A DNA stretch of 64,000 bases, from positions 33,521-97,520 of the forward strand of contig JAEYRZ010000180.1 of NCBI GenBank assembly GCA_023435265.1, given 5' to 3'. Position 1 is the stretch's first letter; every line of letters starts with the position of its first letter. Shown piece after piece: positions 25,199 to 33,854 of the stretch. Under the pieces are notes generated by a model, which was given only the letters and a program-made list of their open reading frames with translations, made no database searches and was not told the DNA's origin. Origin of the DNA: Pseudomonadota bacterium. GTDB lineage: Bacteria > Desulfobacterota > Desulfobacteria > Desulfobacterales > Desulfosarcinaceae. A program made the position numbers and the translations under genes.

Positions 25199-27330
25199 TG
25201 CTGACCAAAATCTTTCCGTTTTTAAGGTGGTTCAAAGGCTACAGCGCCGGACAATTCAAAGCCGACGCGGTAGCGGGTTTGACGGTAGCGCTGGTCCTGA
25301 TCCCCCAGTCGATGGCCTACGCCCAGCTGGCCGGTCTGCCGGTTTATTATGGTCTGTATGCCTCTTTTCTGCCGCCCATGATCGCCGCGCTGTTCGGCTC
25401 GAGCCGCCAGCTGGCCACCGGCCCGGTCGCCGTGGTCTCGCTGATGACTGCGGCCTCCCTCGAACCGCTGGCCACCGCCGGCAGCTCCGGGTATGTCGCC
25501 TACGCCATTCTCCTGGCCCTGATGGTCGGCGGGTTCCAGCTGCTGCTGGGCATTCTGCGGCTCGGGCTGGTCGTCAACTTCCTCTCCCATCCGGTGGTCA
25601 ACGGGTTTACCAACGCCGCGGCCATCATCATCGCCACTTCCCAGCTTTCCAAGATGTTCGGCGTATACGTCGATTCGGCGACCCACCACTACGAAACCAT
25701 CTGGCGGGTGGTGCAGGCGGCGATCCAGTTCACCCATTGGCCCTCCCTGATCATGGGCGTTTTCGCTTTTGCCCTGATGTACGCACTGAAGACCTTCGCC
25801 CCGCGCATTCCGAACGTGCTGGTGGCGGTCGTGCTGACCACGACCGTGGCCTGGATGATCGGTTTCGAACACAACCGGAAGCTTCCGGCGGAGACAATCG
25901 CTTCGCCGCACGTCCGCGACTTGATCGCCCGCTTCAATCAGGCCACCGAGAGCATCAACGCGACCGCCGAAGCGCGGACCCAGGTGAATCAAAAAGTGAG
26001 CCAGGCGGCCGAACATCATGACGCCATGGGCGTGCTCGACGCGCAGCACGATGCGGAGGTGATCGGCTTGAACCTGCAGCGCGCCAAGGAGGAACAGCAG
26101 CATTACCGGCAGGAGTTGCGCCAGGTGGTGCTCAAAGGCGTTCCCCAGCCCGGCGGGGGGCTGCTGTTCTATCCTGAAGCCGAGCTGCCCGGTGGAACCG
26201 AAACCGACGGCCGGCGCTGGCGTGTGCGGGTCGGCAATTCCAGGCTGGATGAAAATGCCCTGACCATGATGGGCGGCGGCGCGGTGGTGGGCAGCATCCC
26301 CAAGGGGATTCCGACGCTTTCGATTCCGGAATTCAACATGGCCGTCATGCTGCGTCTGTTTCCGTTTGCGGCCATCATCTCGCTGCTCGGCTTCATGGAG
26401 GCGATCTCCATCGCCAAGGCCATGGCCGCCAAAACCGGCCAGCGCCTGGATCCGAACCAGGAACTGATCGGACAGGGGCTCTCCAACATCCTGGGCGCGG
26501 TCGGAAAAGGATATCCGGTTTCCGGTTCGTTCTCCCGTTCGGCGGTCAACCTGCAGGCCGGCGCCGTCACCGGCTTGTCGAGCGTGTTCACCAGCCTGAT
26601 GGTGGTCATCGCCCTGCTCTTTTTCACGCCGCTGCTCTACCATCTGCCCCAGGCCGTGCTGGCCGCGGTCATCATGATGGCGGTCATCGGCCTGATCAAC
26701 GTTTCCGGTTTCGTGCACGCCTGGCGCGCAAAATGGTATGACGGCGCCATTTCGATCATCTCTTTTCTGGCCACTCTGGCCTTCGCGCCGCACCTCGACA
26801 AAGGCATCATGATCGGCGTCGCGCTCTCGCTGTGCGTCTTTCTGTACAAAAGCATGCGGCCCAAGGTGGCGTCGCTGGCCCGCGCCGATGACGACGCCCT
26901 GCGCTGCGTGACGACGCACGGTCTCAAGGAGTGCGCGCATATCGCCATGGTCCGGTTCGACGGTCCGCTCTTCTTTGCCAATTCGAGTTATCTCGAGGAC
27001 AAGATTATGGAGCTCATGCGCGCCAAACCGAAACTCAGGCACATCATCCTGGTGAGCAACGGCATCAACGATATCGACGCCTCGGGGGAAGAGACGTTGT
27101 CGCTGCTCATCGATCGCGTGCGCAGCGCGGGGGTGAACATTTCGCTGAGCGGCGTGAACGAAGCCGTCATGCAGGTGCTGGAGCGGACGCATCTGACGGA
27201 GAAAGTCGGCCCTGACAACCTCTTTCCGACCATGGAGCGGGCAATTCAGAAGATGCATCCGGTGGCGCATGCGGACAGCCTGGAACCGGAGTGCCCGTTG
27301 CTGACCGTCTGTCGATTGGTTGAAAATTAA
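25198..27330 (+). CDS. SulP-family anion transporter with STAS domain and a soluble insertion
   Basis: An inner-membrane anion (sulfate or bicarbonate class) transporter of 710 residues. The ATG at 25198 overlaps the TetR stop. The SulP signature DAVAGLTVALVLIPQSMAYA is at about residue 23, followed by NGFTNAAAIIIATSQL and, late in the membrane part, EAISIAKAMAAKTGQRLDPN. Between about residues 235 and 365 there is a polar, Ala/Gln/Glu-rich coiled-coil-like insertion (ARFNQATESI to RLDENALTM), which ordinary SulP proteins lack at this point. A C-terminal STAS domain contains ILVSNGINDIDASGEETLSLL. Downstream signalling genes overlap or abut it, so transport and signalling are probably linked. 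Confidence 0.92.
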   Translation: MLTKIFPFLRWFKGYSAGQFKADAVAGLTVALVLIPQSMAYAQLAGLPVYYGLYASFLPPMIAALFGSSRQLATGPVAVVSLMTAASLEPLATAGSSGYVAYAILLALMVGGFQLLLGILRLGLVVNFLSHPVVNGFTNAAAIIIATSQLSKMFGVYVDSATHHYETIWRVVQAAIQFTHWPSLIMGVFAFALMYALKTFAPRIPNVLVAVVLTTTVAWMIGFEHNRKLPAETIASPHVRDLIARFNQATESINATAEARTQVNQKVSQAAEHHDAMGVLDAQHDAEVIGLNLQRAKEEQQHYRQELRQVVLKGVPQPGGGLLFYPEAELPGGTETDGRRWRVRVGNSRLDENALTMMGGGAVVGSIPKGIPTLSIPEFNMAVMLRLFPFAAIISLLGFMEAISIAKAMAAKTGQRLDPNQELIGQGLSNILGAVGKGYPVSGSFSRSAVNLQAGAVTGLSSVFTSLMVVIALLFFTPLLYHLPQAVLAAVIMMAVIGLINVSGFVHAWRAKWYDGAISIISFLATLAFAPHLDKGIMIGVALSLCVFLYKSMRPKVASLARADDDALRCVTTHGLKECAHIAMVRFDGPLFFANSSYLEDKIMELMRAKPKLRHIILVSNGINDIDASGEETLSLLIDRVRSAGVNISLSGVNEAVMQVLERTHLTEKVGPDNLFPTMERAIQKMHPVAHADSLEPECPLLTVCRLVEN

Positions 27331-27347
27331 TGCGATGGGAGTCTGCC

Positions 27348-28574
27348 ATGTCTATTATCTCGATTTTTAACGGAACCTTCTGTAATGTCGAAGCCGTGGT
27401 GAAGGCGCTGCAGCAGCGGACCGGCGCAAGGCTGCTCACCGATACCGATCTCGTGGCGATGGCCGGGTCCCTCTCGGGCCTTCCCGAACCCAAGATCGAA
27501 CGCGCCTTTTCAGCGCAGCCTTCCTTGTTCAACAAGTTCACACATGAGCGCGAACGGGCCGTGGCCCATCTGCGTCAGGCGCTGGCACGCGAGCTGGAAC
27601 AGGACGCGTTGATCATCGAGGGGTTTGCCGGGCAGTTGATTCCGCGTTCGATCAGCCATGTGCTCAAGGTGTGCCTGATCGCCGACCTCAAGGCCCGGAC
27701 GCAAACCGCGAGCAGCGCCATGGGGGTAACCGCCCCGGAGGCGGTGAAGCTGATCCGCAAGCAGGACGAAGACCGCGCCGCATGGATGCACTATGTCTGG
27801 AATGCGAACGATCCGTGGGATGCCGGGATTTACGATATGGTTCTGCCTACGGATAAAATGGAGCCGGCGGCGGTCGTGAACGCGATTGTCGAAAACGCCG
27901 GCGCGGCGGTGTTGCGCAGGACGCCGCGTTCGCGCAAGGCGATCGACGATTTCAAGCTTGCGGCCGAGGTCGAGATCGCGCTGGTCCGTGAAGGCCACCA
28001 GGTCTCGGTTGCAGTGCAGGACGGCGCGGTGAGCCTGACAATCGACAAACACGTGCTCATGCTGGGGCGTCTGGAAAATGAACTCAAAGCGGCGGCCTCC
28101 AAGGTGCCGGGCGTGCGCAGCGTCCAGACCAAGGTCGGCCCCGGTTTCTACCAGGCGGACATCTATCGCCGACAGGATTTCAATATGCCTTCGAAAATTT
28201 TGCTGGTGGATGACGAACGCGAATTCGTGCAAACGCTCAGCGAACGCTTGCTGATGCGCGACCTGGGTTCCGCGGTGGCGTACGACGGCGAGTCGGCCCT
28301 CGAAGTGGCCCGCGAGGAGGAGCCGGACGTGATGATCCTCGACCTGAAAATGCCGGGCATCGACGGCATCGAAGTGTTGCGCAGGGTCAAAACCACCCAG
28401 CCGGACATCGAGGTGATCATACTCACCGGCCACGGCACAGACAAAGACCGCCAGATCTGCATGCAGCTGGGGGCTTTTGCCTATTTGCAAAAGCCGGTGG
28501 ATGTGGAAGAATTGAGTGCGACCATCCAGCGCGCCAACGAGAAGATCAGGGCCCGGCGCAATCTGCCTCAGTAA
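27348..28574 (+). CDS. Cytidylate-kinase-like / BON-like / response-receiver fusion
   Basis: The start at 27348 (MSIISIFNG) is preferred to the ATG at 27330 that overlaps the SulP stop, because GGGAG lies 7 nt upstream. Residues about 1-205 resemble the cytidylate kinase-like family (IIEGFAGQLIPR, KVCLIADLKAR, HYVWNANDPWDAGIYDMVL, PTDKM), but the N-terminal loop FNGTFCNVEAV lacks the GKS/T of a P-loop, so catalysis is doubtful. Residues about 210-275 form a BON-like domain (VSLTIDKHVLMLGRLENELK, VPGVRSVQTKV). Residues about 283-408 are a receiver domain with phospho-acceptor D332 in ILDLKMPG, T in ILTGHG and K in LQKPVD. No DNA-binding output is present. The role is probably signal integration for the transporter. 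Confidence 0.82.
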   Translation: MSIISIFNGTFCNVEAVVKALQQRTGARLLTDTDLVAMAGSLSGLPEPKIERAFSAQPSLFNKFTHERERAVAHLRQALARELEQDALIIEGFAGQLIPRSISHVLKVCLIADLKARTQTASSAMGVTAPEAVKLIRKQDEDRAAWMHYVWNANDPWDAGIYDMVLPTDKMEPAAVVNAIVENAGAAVLRRTPRSRKAIDDFKLAAEVEIALVREGHQVSVAVQDGAVSLTIDKHVLMLGRLENELKAAASKVPGVRSVQTKVGPGFYQADIYRRQDFNMPSKILLVDDEREFVQTLSERLLMRDLGSAVAYDGESALEVAREEEPDVMILDLKMPGIDGIEVLRRVKTTQPDIEVIILTGHGTDKDRQICMQLGAFAYLQKPVDVEELSATIQRANEKIRARRNLPQ

Positions 28575-28605
28575 TGCCGGGCGGGGTTTACAGGCGGAAT
28601 CGGGA

Positions 28606-30369
28606 ATGCCATTTCTGGATAAAATCATCCCCGCGTTCAGAAACGCGCAGACGGCGTCCACCGGGCAGGGCGAACCGCTGTTGAACTACCGACGGATCTG
28701 GAAACTCTCGGTCCTGCTGACCGGCGTGGTGGCGCTGGTGCCGCTGATCTTCATCACCCTGGTCGATTACCATGTCACCGAGCAGGCCCTGGTTTCCGAA
28801 TTCAAGCTGCGCACCGCGCGCAATGTTTCCAACATGCGCCGCACCATCGAATTCTTTCTTACCGAGCGGCGGTCTGCCCTGGCCTTCATCGTGCGCGACA
28901 ACCCGCCGGCCGCGCTCTACGATCCGCAACGCCTGCGCACGATTCTGGACGGCCTGCAGAAAAGCTTCGGCGGCGGTTTCATGGACCTGGGCGTGATCGA
29001 CGCCGCCGGCCGGCAGCACACGTACGTGGGCCCCTACAATCTGCAGAACAAGAATTACGCCGACCAACCCTGGTTCCAGCAGGTGGTCGATCGCGGCGTC
29101 TACATCAGCGATGTGTTCCTCGGCTATCGCAATGTGCCGCACCTGGTGATCGCGATCCGCCAGGATCTGCCGGCGAGCGCTTTTCACATCCTGCGGGCTT
29201 CGATCGGGATCGCCGCGTTCCAGGAGCTTTTGGCCGATATGGAGCTGGCGGGTTCGGGAGACGCCTTCATCGTCAATCGTGACGGTATTCTGCAGACCAA
29301 TTCACGCTCGCACGGCAAGGTGCTGGAAAAGATCGGCCTCTCCATTCCCGGATACCGCGGGACCACGATCGTCCACGAGGAAGTGACCGCGCGGGAGGAA
29401 GCGCTGCTGATCGGCTACCGCTTCATCGAGGAGACGCCGTTCATCCTGATGGTCGTCAAGAACAAGGCCCTCCTGATGCAGCCCTGGCGGAGCACCAGGC
29501 TGGGCCTGATCATCTTCCTGGCGGTCAGCGTCACCGTCATCCTGGCCGTGATTCTGGGTACGGCCACCTTCATGGTGCGCAGGATTCGCATTTCGGACGA
29601 AAAGCGCCTGATGACCCTGCATCAGGTCGAATACGCCAGCAAAATGGCCACCATCGGGCGCATGGCGGCCAGCGTGGCCCACGAAATCAATAATCCGCTG
29701 GCGATCATCAATGAAAAAGCAGGCCTGATCAAAGATCTCTTTACTATCAAAAAGCTCTACGCCGCCGATGCCAAGCTTTTCGGCCTGGTGGATTCCATTC
29801 TGGCTTCGGTCGCCCGCGCAGGGCGCATCACCAAGCGCCTTCTGACCTTCGCACGCAATCTGGAGGCCAGGCTGGAGACCATCCGGCTCGAGGAAATCAT
29901 TCGCGAAGTGCTGAGCTTTCTGGAGAAAGAAGCCGAACTGCGCAACATCCAGATTCAGCTGACCGTTCAACCCGATACCCCCGATATCCACAGCGACCGG
30001 GGCAAACTGCAGCAGATCTTCCTGAACATCATCAACAATGCGTTTGCCGCGATGAGCGATAACGGCCGGCTCGAAATCCGGGCCGGCCTCGAAAACGCCG
30101 ATCAGGTGCGGGTGCAGATCTGCGACAACGGCTGCGGGATCGCGGCGGAACACCTGCCGCATATTTTCGAACCCTTTTTCTCCACCCGCACCGGACAGGG
30201 CGGCACCGGCCTGGGCTTGTCGATCACCTACAACCTGACCAAAGAGATCGGGGGCCATATACAGGTCACCAGCGAGCCGGGCCTGGGGACCTGTTTCAAC
30301 GTTTTTCTGCCCCTGGCCGCCGAGCCGCAGGAAAAAGAGGCCGAGAATGCGTGTACTGTTAGTCGATGA
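28606..30369 (+). CDS. Membrane sensor histidine kinase
   Basis: The start at 28606 (MPFLDKIIP) has only a weak ribosome site, but upstream extension overlaps the previous gene. A first membrane helix (LSVLLTGVVALVPLIFITLV, about 29-48) and a second (LGLIIFLAVSVTVILAVILG, about 300-320) bracket a periplasmic sensor region of the Cache/PDC type (RTIEFFLTERRSALAFIVRD, NYADQPWFQQVVDRGVYISD). The phospho-acceptor is H359 in ASVAHEINNPLAII. The ATPase domain has N box NIINNAFAAM, G1 DNGCGI, F box FEPFFSTRTG and G2 GTGLGLSI, so it is complete. Its last 23 bases overlap the next receiver gene. It should phosphorylate the receivers of this operon. Confidence 0.92.
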   Translation: MPFLDKIIPAFRNAQTASTGQGEPLLNYRRIWKLSVLLTGVVALVPLIFITLVDYHVTEQALVSEFKLRTARNVSNMRRTIEFFLTERRSALAFIVRDNPPAALYDPQRLRTILDGLQKSFGGGFMDLGVIDAAGRQHTYVGPYNLQNKNYADQPWFQQVVDRGVYISDVFLGYRNVPHLVIAIRQDLPASAFHILRASIGIAAFQELLADMELAGSGDAFIVNRDGILQTNSRSHGKVLEKIGLSIPGYRGTTIVHEEVTAREEALLIGYRFIEETPFILMVVKNKALLMQPWRSTRLGLIIFLAVSVTVILAVILGTATFMVRRIRISDEKRLMTLHQVEYASKMATIGRMAASVAHEINNPLAIINEKAGLIKDLFTIKKLYAADAKLFGLVDSILASVARAGRITKRLLTFARNLEARLETIRLEEIIREVLSFLEKEAELRNIQIQLTVQPDTPDIHSDRGKLQQIFLNIINNAFAAMSDNGRLEIRAGLENADQVRVQICDNGCGIAAEHLPHIFEPFFSTRTGQGGTGLGLSITYNLTKEIGGHIQVTSEPGLGTCFNVFLPLAAEPQEKEAENACTVSR

Positions 30370-30721
30370 CGAGATGGAACTGGTTTCCGCGCTGGCCGAA
30401 CGGTTGCAGCTGCGCGGCGTCGAGGCCGAATGGACGACCAGCGCGGAGGCGGCGCTGCAGCTGGCCGACTCCCGATCGTACGACCTGGCCGTGCTCGACA
30501 TGAAAATGCCCAAGATCGGCGGACTGGAGCTCAAAGCGCGCCTGAATTCCATCCAGCCGCGCATGCAGTTTATTTTCCTGACCGGCTACGGCTCGAAGGA
30601 AGATTATGAAAAAGTAGCCTGCCAGGCCGGCGAGACATGTTATCTGGTGAAGCCCGTCGACATCCAGGTGCTGGTCGATCGGATGCATGAACTGCTGCCG
30701 GAAGCGGGGAGGGGAATATGA
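30347..30721 (+). CDS. Single-domain response regulator (receiver)
   Basis: A 124-residue stand-alone receiver domain: acidic pair LLVDDEMEL, phospho-acceptor D51 in VLDMKMPKIGG, T in FLTGYGS and K in LVKPVD. There is no output domain. Its start lies 23 bases inside the histidine kinase gene and its last four bases overlap the next start (ATGA), so it is translationally coupled on both sides. The likely role is as a phosphate relay or CheY-like protein-binding switch for the neighbouring kinase and transporter. Confidence 0.9.
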   Translation: MRVLLVDDEMELVSALAERLQLRGVEAEWTTSAEAALQLADSRSYDLAVLDMKMPKIGGLELKARLNSIQPRMQFIFLTGYGSKEDYEKVACQAGETCYLVKPVDIQVLVDRMHELLPEAGRGI

Positions 30722-31371
30722 CGATGCCGTTCGATCCTGTCGCACTGGCCGGGCTGCAGTTCTTCGGGCTCACCACCGCCTCGGTGACCCACGAGTTGAA
30801 GAATGCGTTGGCGATCATCAAAGAAAATGCGGGACTGCTGGACGATTATATGCAAATCATGGCCAAGGGCCAGAAGGTCGACGGCGCCCGCGTGCGCACG
30901 GTCATTTCGCGCATCGAAGATCAGACCCGGCGCGCCGACGGCATCATCCGCAATCTGAACACATTTGCGCACAGCGTGGATGAACTCGAAAAAAGCGTCG
31001 ACCTGAACGCCATTGTCGACCTTCTGGTGGCCCTGACGCATCGTCCCGCCGCAATGCAGCGGGTCAGCCTCGTCCGGCGTCCGGCGCCCGCTCCGGTCCC
31101 GCTGCGTACCGCGCCGTTCATCCTGCTCAGCGGCCTCGGCAGTGTGCTGCACAACGTTTTGCCGGCCGCGGGGCCGGGGCAGGAACTGACCGTCGGCGTC
31201 GCCAAGTCCCCCGCCGGCGGCGGTACCGTCACCTTGGCGCCGCTGCCGGGCTTGTCCCGGCTACCGGCGTGCTTCGGGCAGGCAGAGGCCGACCCGCTCC
31301 GGCACCTGGGGGCGGTCTATCACGTCGACCCGGCGATGGGGCAGATCACCATTACGCTCGGCGGCGCCTGA
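30718..31371 (+). CDS. Histidine-kinase-like phosphotransfer protein without recognisable ATPase domain
   Basis: The 217-residue protein has an intact dimerisation/phospho-acceptor motif, TTASVTHELKNALAIIKENA (His at about residue 26), and the following helix SRIEDQTRRADGIIRNLNTF. The C-terminal part has the position of an ATPase domain (TAPFILLSGLGSVLHNVLPA) but I find no N-box Asn, no DxGxG and no GxGLGL motif. It is therefore unlikely to autophosphorylate and may act as a Spo0B-like phosphotransferase between the receivers encoded on either side. The four-base ATGA overlap with the preceding receiver gene supports joint action. It could also be a decaying kinase, though the frame is open and well placed. 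Confidence 0.75.
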   Translation: MTMPFDPVALAGLQFFGLTTASVTHELKNALAIIKENAGLLDDYMQIMAKGQKVDGARVRTVISRIEDQTRRADGIIRNLNTFAHSVDELEKSVDLNAIVDLLVALTHRPAAMQRVSLVRRPAPAPVPLRTAPFILLSGLGSVLHNVLPAAGPGQELTVGVAKSPAGGGTVTLAPLPGLSRLPACFGQAEADPLRHLGAVYHVDPAMGQITITLGGA

Positions 31372-31409
31372 AAACAGCCGCATCGCGAGCATTGCTAAGG
31401 AGAATGCAT

Positions 31410-31838
31410 ATGGCTGAAAAAATCCTTTTGGTGGATGATGAAGAAGAGTTTTTGACGGTCATGGCCGAACGCATGAGCGCCCGGGGCATGGAGGTCACCA
31501 CCGCCGATTCGGCCCTCGAGGCTTTGAAACGGGTGGAAACGGAAACCTTCGATGCCATTATCCTGGACCTGCAGATGCCGGCGATCGACGGATTGGAAAC
31601 CCTCAAGGCAATCAAGCGCAAGCGTCCGGAACTGCAGGTCATCTTGTTGACCGGCCACGCCACCGTGGAAAAGGGCATTGCCGCCATGAAACTGGGGGCC
31701 ATGGATTTTGTCGAAAAGCCCGCCGACCTGGCCGAACTGACCGCCAAGATCAAGAACGCCCAGGCGCGGCGCCTGGTGATCGCCGAGCAGCAGATCGAGG
31801 AGAAGCTCAAGAAGATCATGAACACCCGGGGCTGGTGA
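31410..31838 (+). CDS. Response regulator receiver with C-terminal helical tail
   Basis: Start ATG 31410 (MAEKILLVDDEEE) follows TAAGGAG with a good gap; an in-frame ATG two codons upstream is too close to that site. The receiver domain (residues 1-118) has the acidic triad, D53 in ILDLQMPAIDG, T in LLTGHAT and K in VEKPAD. The tail (KIKNAQARRLVIAEQQIEEK) is a charged helix rather than a DNA-binding domain. It is the last gene of the SulP operon, 38 nt after the phosphotransfer-like gene, and is the third receiver domain in the set. Confidence 0.9.
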   Translation: MAEKILLVDDEEEFLTVMAERMSARGMEVTTADSALEALKRVETETFDAIILDLQMPAIDGLETLKAIKRKRPELQVILLTGHATVEKGIAAMKLGAMDFVEKPADLAELTAKIKNAQARRLVIAEQQIEEKLKKIMNTRGW

Positions 31839-31862
31839 GCAAGCGGGACCGCCAACGGCCTG

Positions 31863-33386
31863 CTAAAGGTACATCAAGGTATCGGCGGCCACGGCCATGC
31901 TGAACAGTTGCAGCGCAAGGCGGCCGCGGCGGCTGATGCGCCAGGGCGGGAGGAAAAAAGCGACGATGAAGCCACTGCCCACGAAAAAAATGGTCATCAG
32001 ACGAACGTTCTGGGGCCGCCAGGCCAGAATCAAGGCGATGGCCAGGAAATAGGCGGCCATGGCCGCAGCCGTGCTTTTCAAACGCCGCGGCGCCCTCCGG
32101 AGCGCATAGGCGAGTGCGGGCAGGATCAGGAAAAAGCCGGCCGGACCGAACCAGCCCCATGGATCCCGGGCCGCCCACGACAGCAGGAACGGCGCAGCCG
32201 CCCCCCGGCCGCCGAACAGGGCGCCCAGCGTATTCCGATAAACCGCTTCGATCGACCCGCGCGGGCTGAAACCCAGGACGTGATTCCAGATGCGATCGAC
32301 GCCCTCGGGGAAATGAACGGCCTGGAACAGGTAGCGCCCCGCATTGGCCAGCGCCCCGCCGATGCCGTCCATGTTGAATGCGACTTCTTCCAGGGGAGGC
32401 GTCCCGATCCAGGATTTGCCGTTGGCCAGATTCAAGGTCACGTTGCCGACCTGGCTGAAAATCAATACTGCGCCCAGTGCTGCCAGCACCGCCCCCCGAT
32501 GGGCAGTCAACGCCCTGGGCCAGTGCCGGGCCGGATGGCGCCGGCGCAGCACCGTCAGACTCAACCCGGCCAGCACCGCCGGCATCAGATAGCAGAGCCT
32601 GCCACCCGAGACCGAGAACGCCACGGCCGCCGGCAGCATGACAAGATCATGCGCTTGAGGTTGTTCGATCCCGCGGTACATGGCCAGCAGCGACAGCAAT
32701 ACGGCCGCCGCCGGCAGCAGCTCGCTGTTCGAGGCCGTACTCTGCTGAAGCACCCGTGGAATGCAGACCACCAGCAAGGCCACCGTGGCCGCCGTAGCCG
32801 GCCAGGTATAGCGCCGCGCCAGTGCGTAAGTACCCAGGGCGATGACCAGCCATGCGCTCAAATTGGCGATGATGACGGCCGCGGCCGGCTGGAACGGTGC
32901 CGCGATGACCAGGTGATTGAGCACCGCCAGGGCCGGAGCGCCTGCGCTGCACGCCTTGGCGAAAATACTCCCGCCTCCCGCCGCCAGCACGGAATGGCCC
33001 CCCGCTGCGCCCGCCGCCCGAAACAGGCCCATACGCGACACGTTCAGAGCCGCCAGGGTCACCCAGATGCCCGCCAGGGCACCGCACGGCAACCAGTTCC
33101 GGCCCGCAAAGCGCCGCACCGCATGCAGGAGTGATTTCAGGGCGCCCATATGGACGCCGATGATCCAGGCCGCTGGAATGCCGATCAGGGCCAGGCCGAA
33201 ATGATGGAAACGCTGCCAGCCGACGATGAGCGCCGTCTGCGATGTCCAGGAATGCAGCATCAGCATGGCCATCAACCCATAGGCGCCGGCTTCGGCCACG
33301 GTGTTGCCCTTGTCGCGGAAATAGCCGTATCCGGCGGCAGCGGCAAGTGTGGCGTATACGATGTGGATGTATGCCGAGAGCTGCAT
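31863..33386 (-). CDS. Polytopic membrane protein, GT-C-like layout
   Basis: A 507-residue, strongly hydrophobic protein with about eleven membrane helices (IVYATLAAAAGYGYF, ALIGIPAAWIIGVHMG, PAAAVIIANLSAWLVIALGT, AVLAALGAVLIFSQVGNVTL, AAMAAYFLAIALILAW and others) and a larger extracytoplasmic loop around residues 320-400 (NMDGIGGALANAGRY, FSPRGSIEAVYRNTLG). The layout recalls lipid-linked-sugar glycosyltransferases of the GT-C fold, but I see no DxD or similar catalytic motif and do not assign a function. The ATG abuts the TAA of the upstream Cys-rich gene (33387), so the two are co-transcribed. Confidence 0.7.
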   Translation of the reverse strand: MQLSAYIHIVYATLAAAAGYGYFRDKGNTVAEAGAYGLMAMLMLHSWTSQTALIVGWQRFHHFGLALIGIPAAWIIGVHMGALKSLLHAVRRFAGRNWLPCGALAGIWVTLAALNVSRMGLFRAAGAAGGHSVLAAGGGSIFAKACSAGAPALAVLNHLVIAAPFQPAAAVIIANLSAWLVIALGTYALARRYTWPATAATVALLVVCIPRVLQQSTASNSELLPAAAVLLSLLAMYRGIEQPQAHDLVMLPAAVAFSVSGGRLCYLMPAVLAGLSLTVLRRRHPARHWPRALTAHRGAVLAALGAVLIFSQVGNVTLNLANGKSWIGTPPLEEVAFNMDGIGGALANAGRYLFQAVHFPEGVDRIWNHVLGFSPRGSIEAVYRNTLGALFGGRGAAAPFLLSWAARDPWGWFGPAGFFLILPALAYALRRAPRRLKSTAAAMAAYFLAIALILAWRPQNVRLMTIFFVGSGFIVAFFLPPWRISRRGRLALQLFSMAVAADTLMYL

Positions 33387-33773
33387 TTACGTCCGGCTGC
33401 CGGGATCCGGCCGACCGGCGGAGTTCCGGGAAGCAGCCCTGGTCCGCGCCCTCCGATCCCGCTCATCCGTCAGGTGCTGCACGATGGCCTGCATATAATC
33501 GCGCATGGCGACTGCCAATTCGCGGCATTGAGGGCAGTATACTTTGCGGAACATGTAGCCGTGAGCCTCCATCTGGTGGTGGTACCAGGCGCCATAGGGG
33601 GTGCCTTTGCAGAATTTTTTGCCGCTGTACGCCGCAATCGGGCACCCCACGCAGACCAGCATGTAAAACAGGCGGCAGGGAGGGCAATCCAGGATGCCGC
33701 CGTCGCTGCCCTTTCCGGCGATGATGCGCTCCCATTTGCGCACGGAAGCCTGCATGATGCTGATCTTGTTCAT
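33387..33773 (-). CDS. Small Cys-rich protein (CxxC...CxxC)
   Basis: The 128-residue protein starts at ATG 33773 after GGAGG. It has Cys pairs CPPC and CVGC at about residues 30-45, a lone Cys in KKFCKG and CPQC near residue 81, enough to bind zinc or a [4Fe-4S] cluster, with several His and Tyr between (GAWYHHQMEAHGY). The C-terminal 30 residues are Arg-rich and probably disordered. No family is recognised. It precedes and directly abuts the membrane protein gene at 31863-33386; a joint function is likely but unknown. Confidence 0.7.
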   Translation of the reverse strand: MNKISIMQASVRKWERIIAGKGSDGGILDCPPCRLFYMLVCVGCPIAAYSGKKFCKGTPYGAWYHHQMEAHGYMFRKVYCPQCRELAVAMRDYMQAIVQHLTDERDRRARTRAASRNSAGRPDPGSRT

Positions 33774-33854
33774 AGGACCTCCAAAGGCCGGCGCTGGCGG
33801 CGTCCGTGATAATCGCCGGTTTCGCCGTGCGGCCGGCTTCTCACGAAACCGGCG

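Noticed and set aside
25222..27270. Long minus-strand open frame opposite the SulP gene, rich in His, Gly and Arg.
   Set aside because: Composition typical of antisense shadows of hydrophobic genes; the plus strand encodes SulP and STAS.
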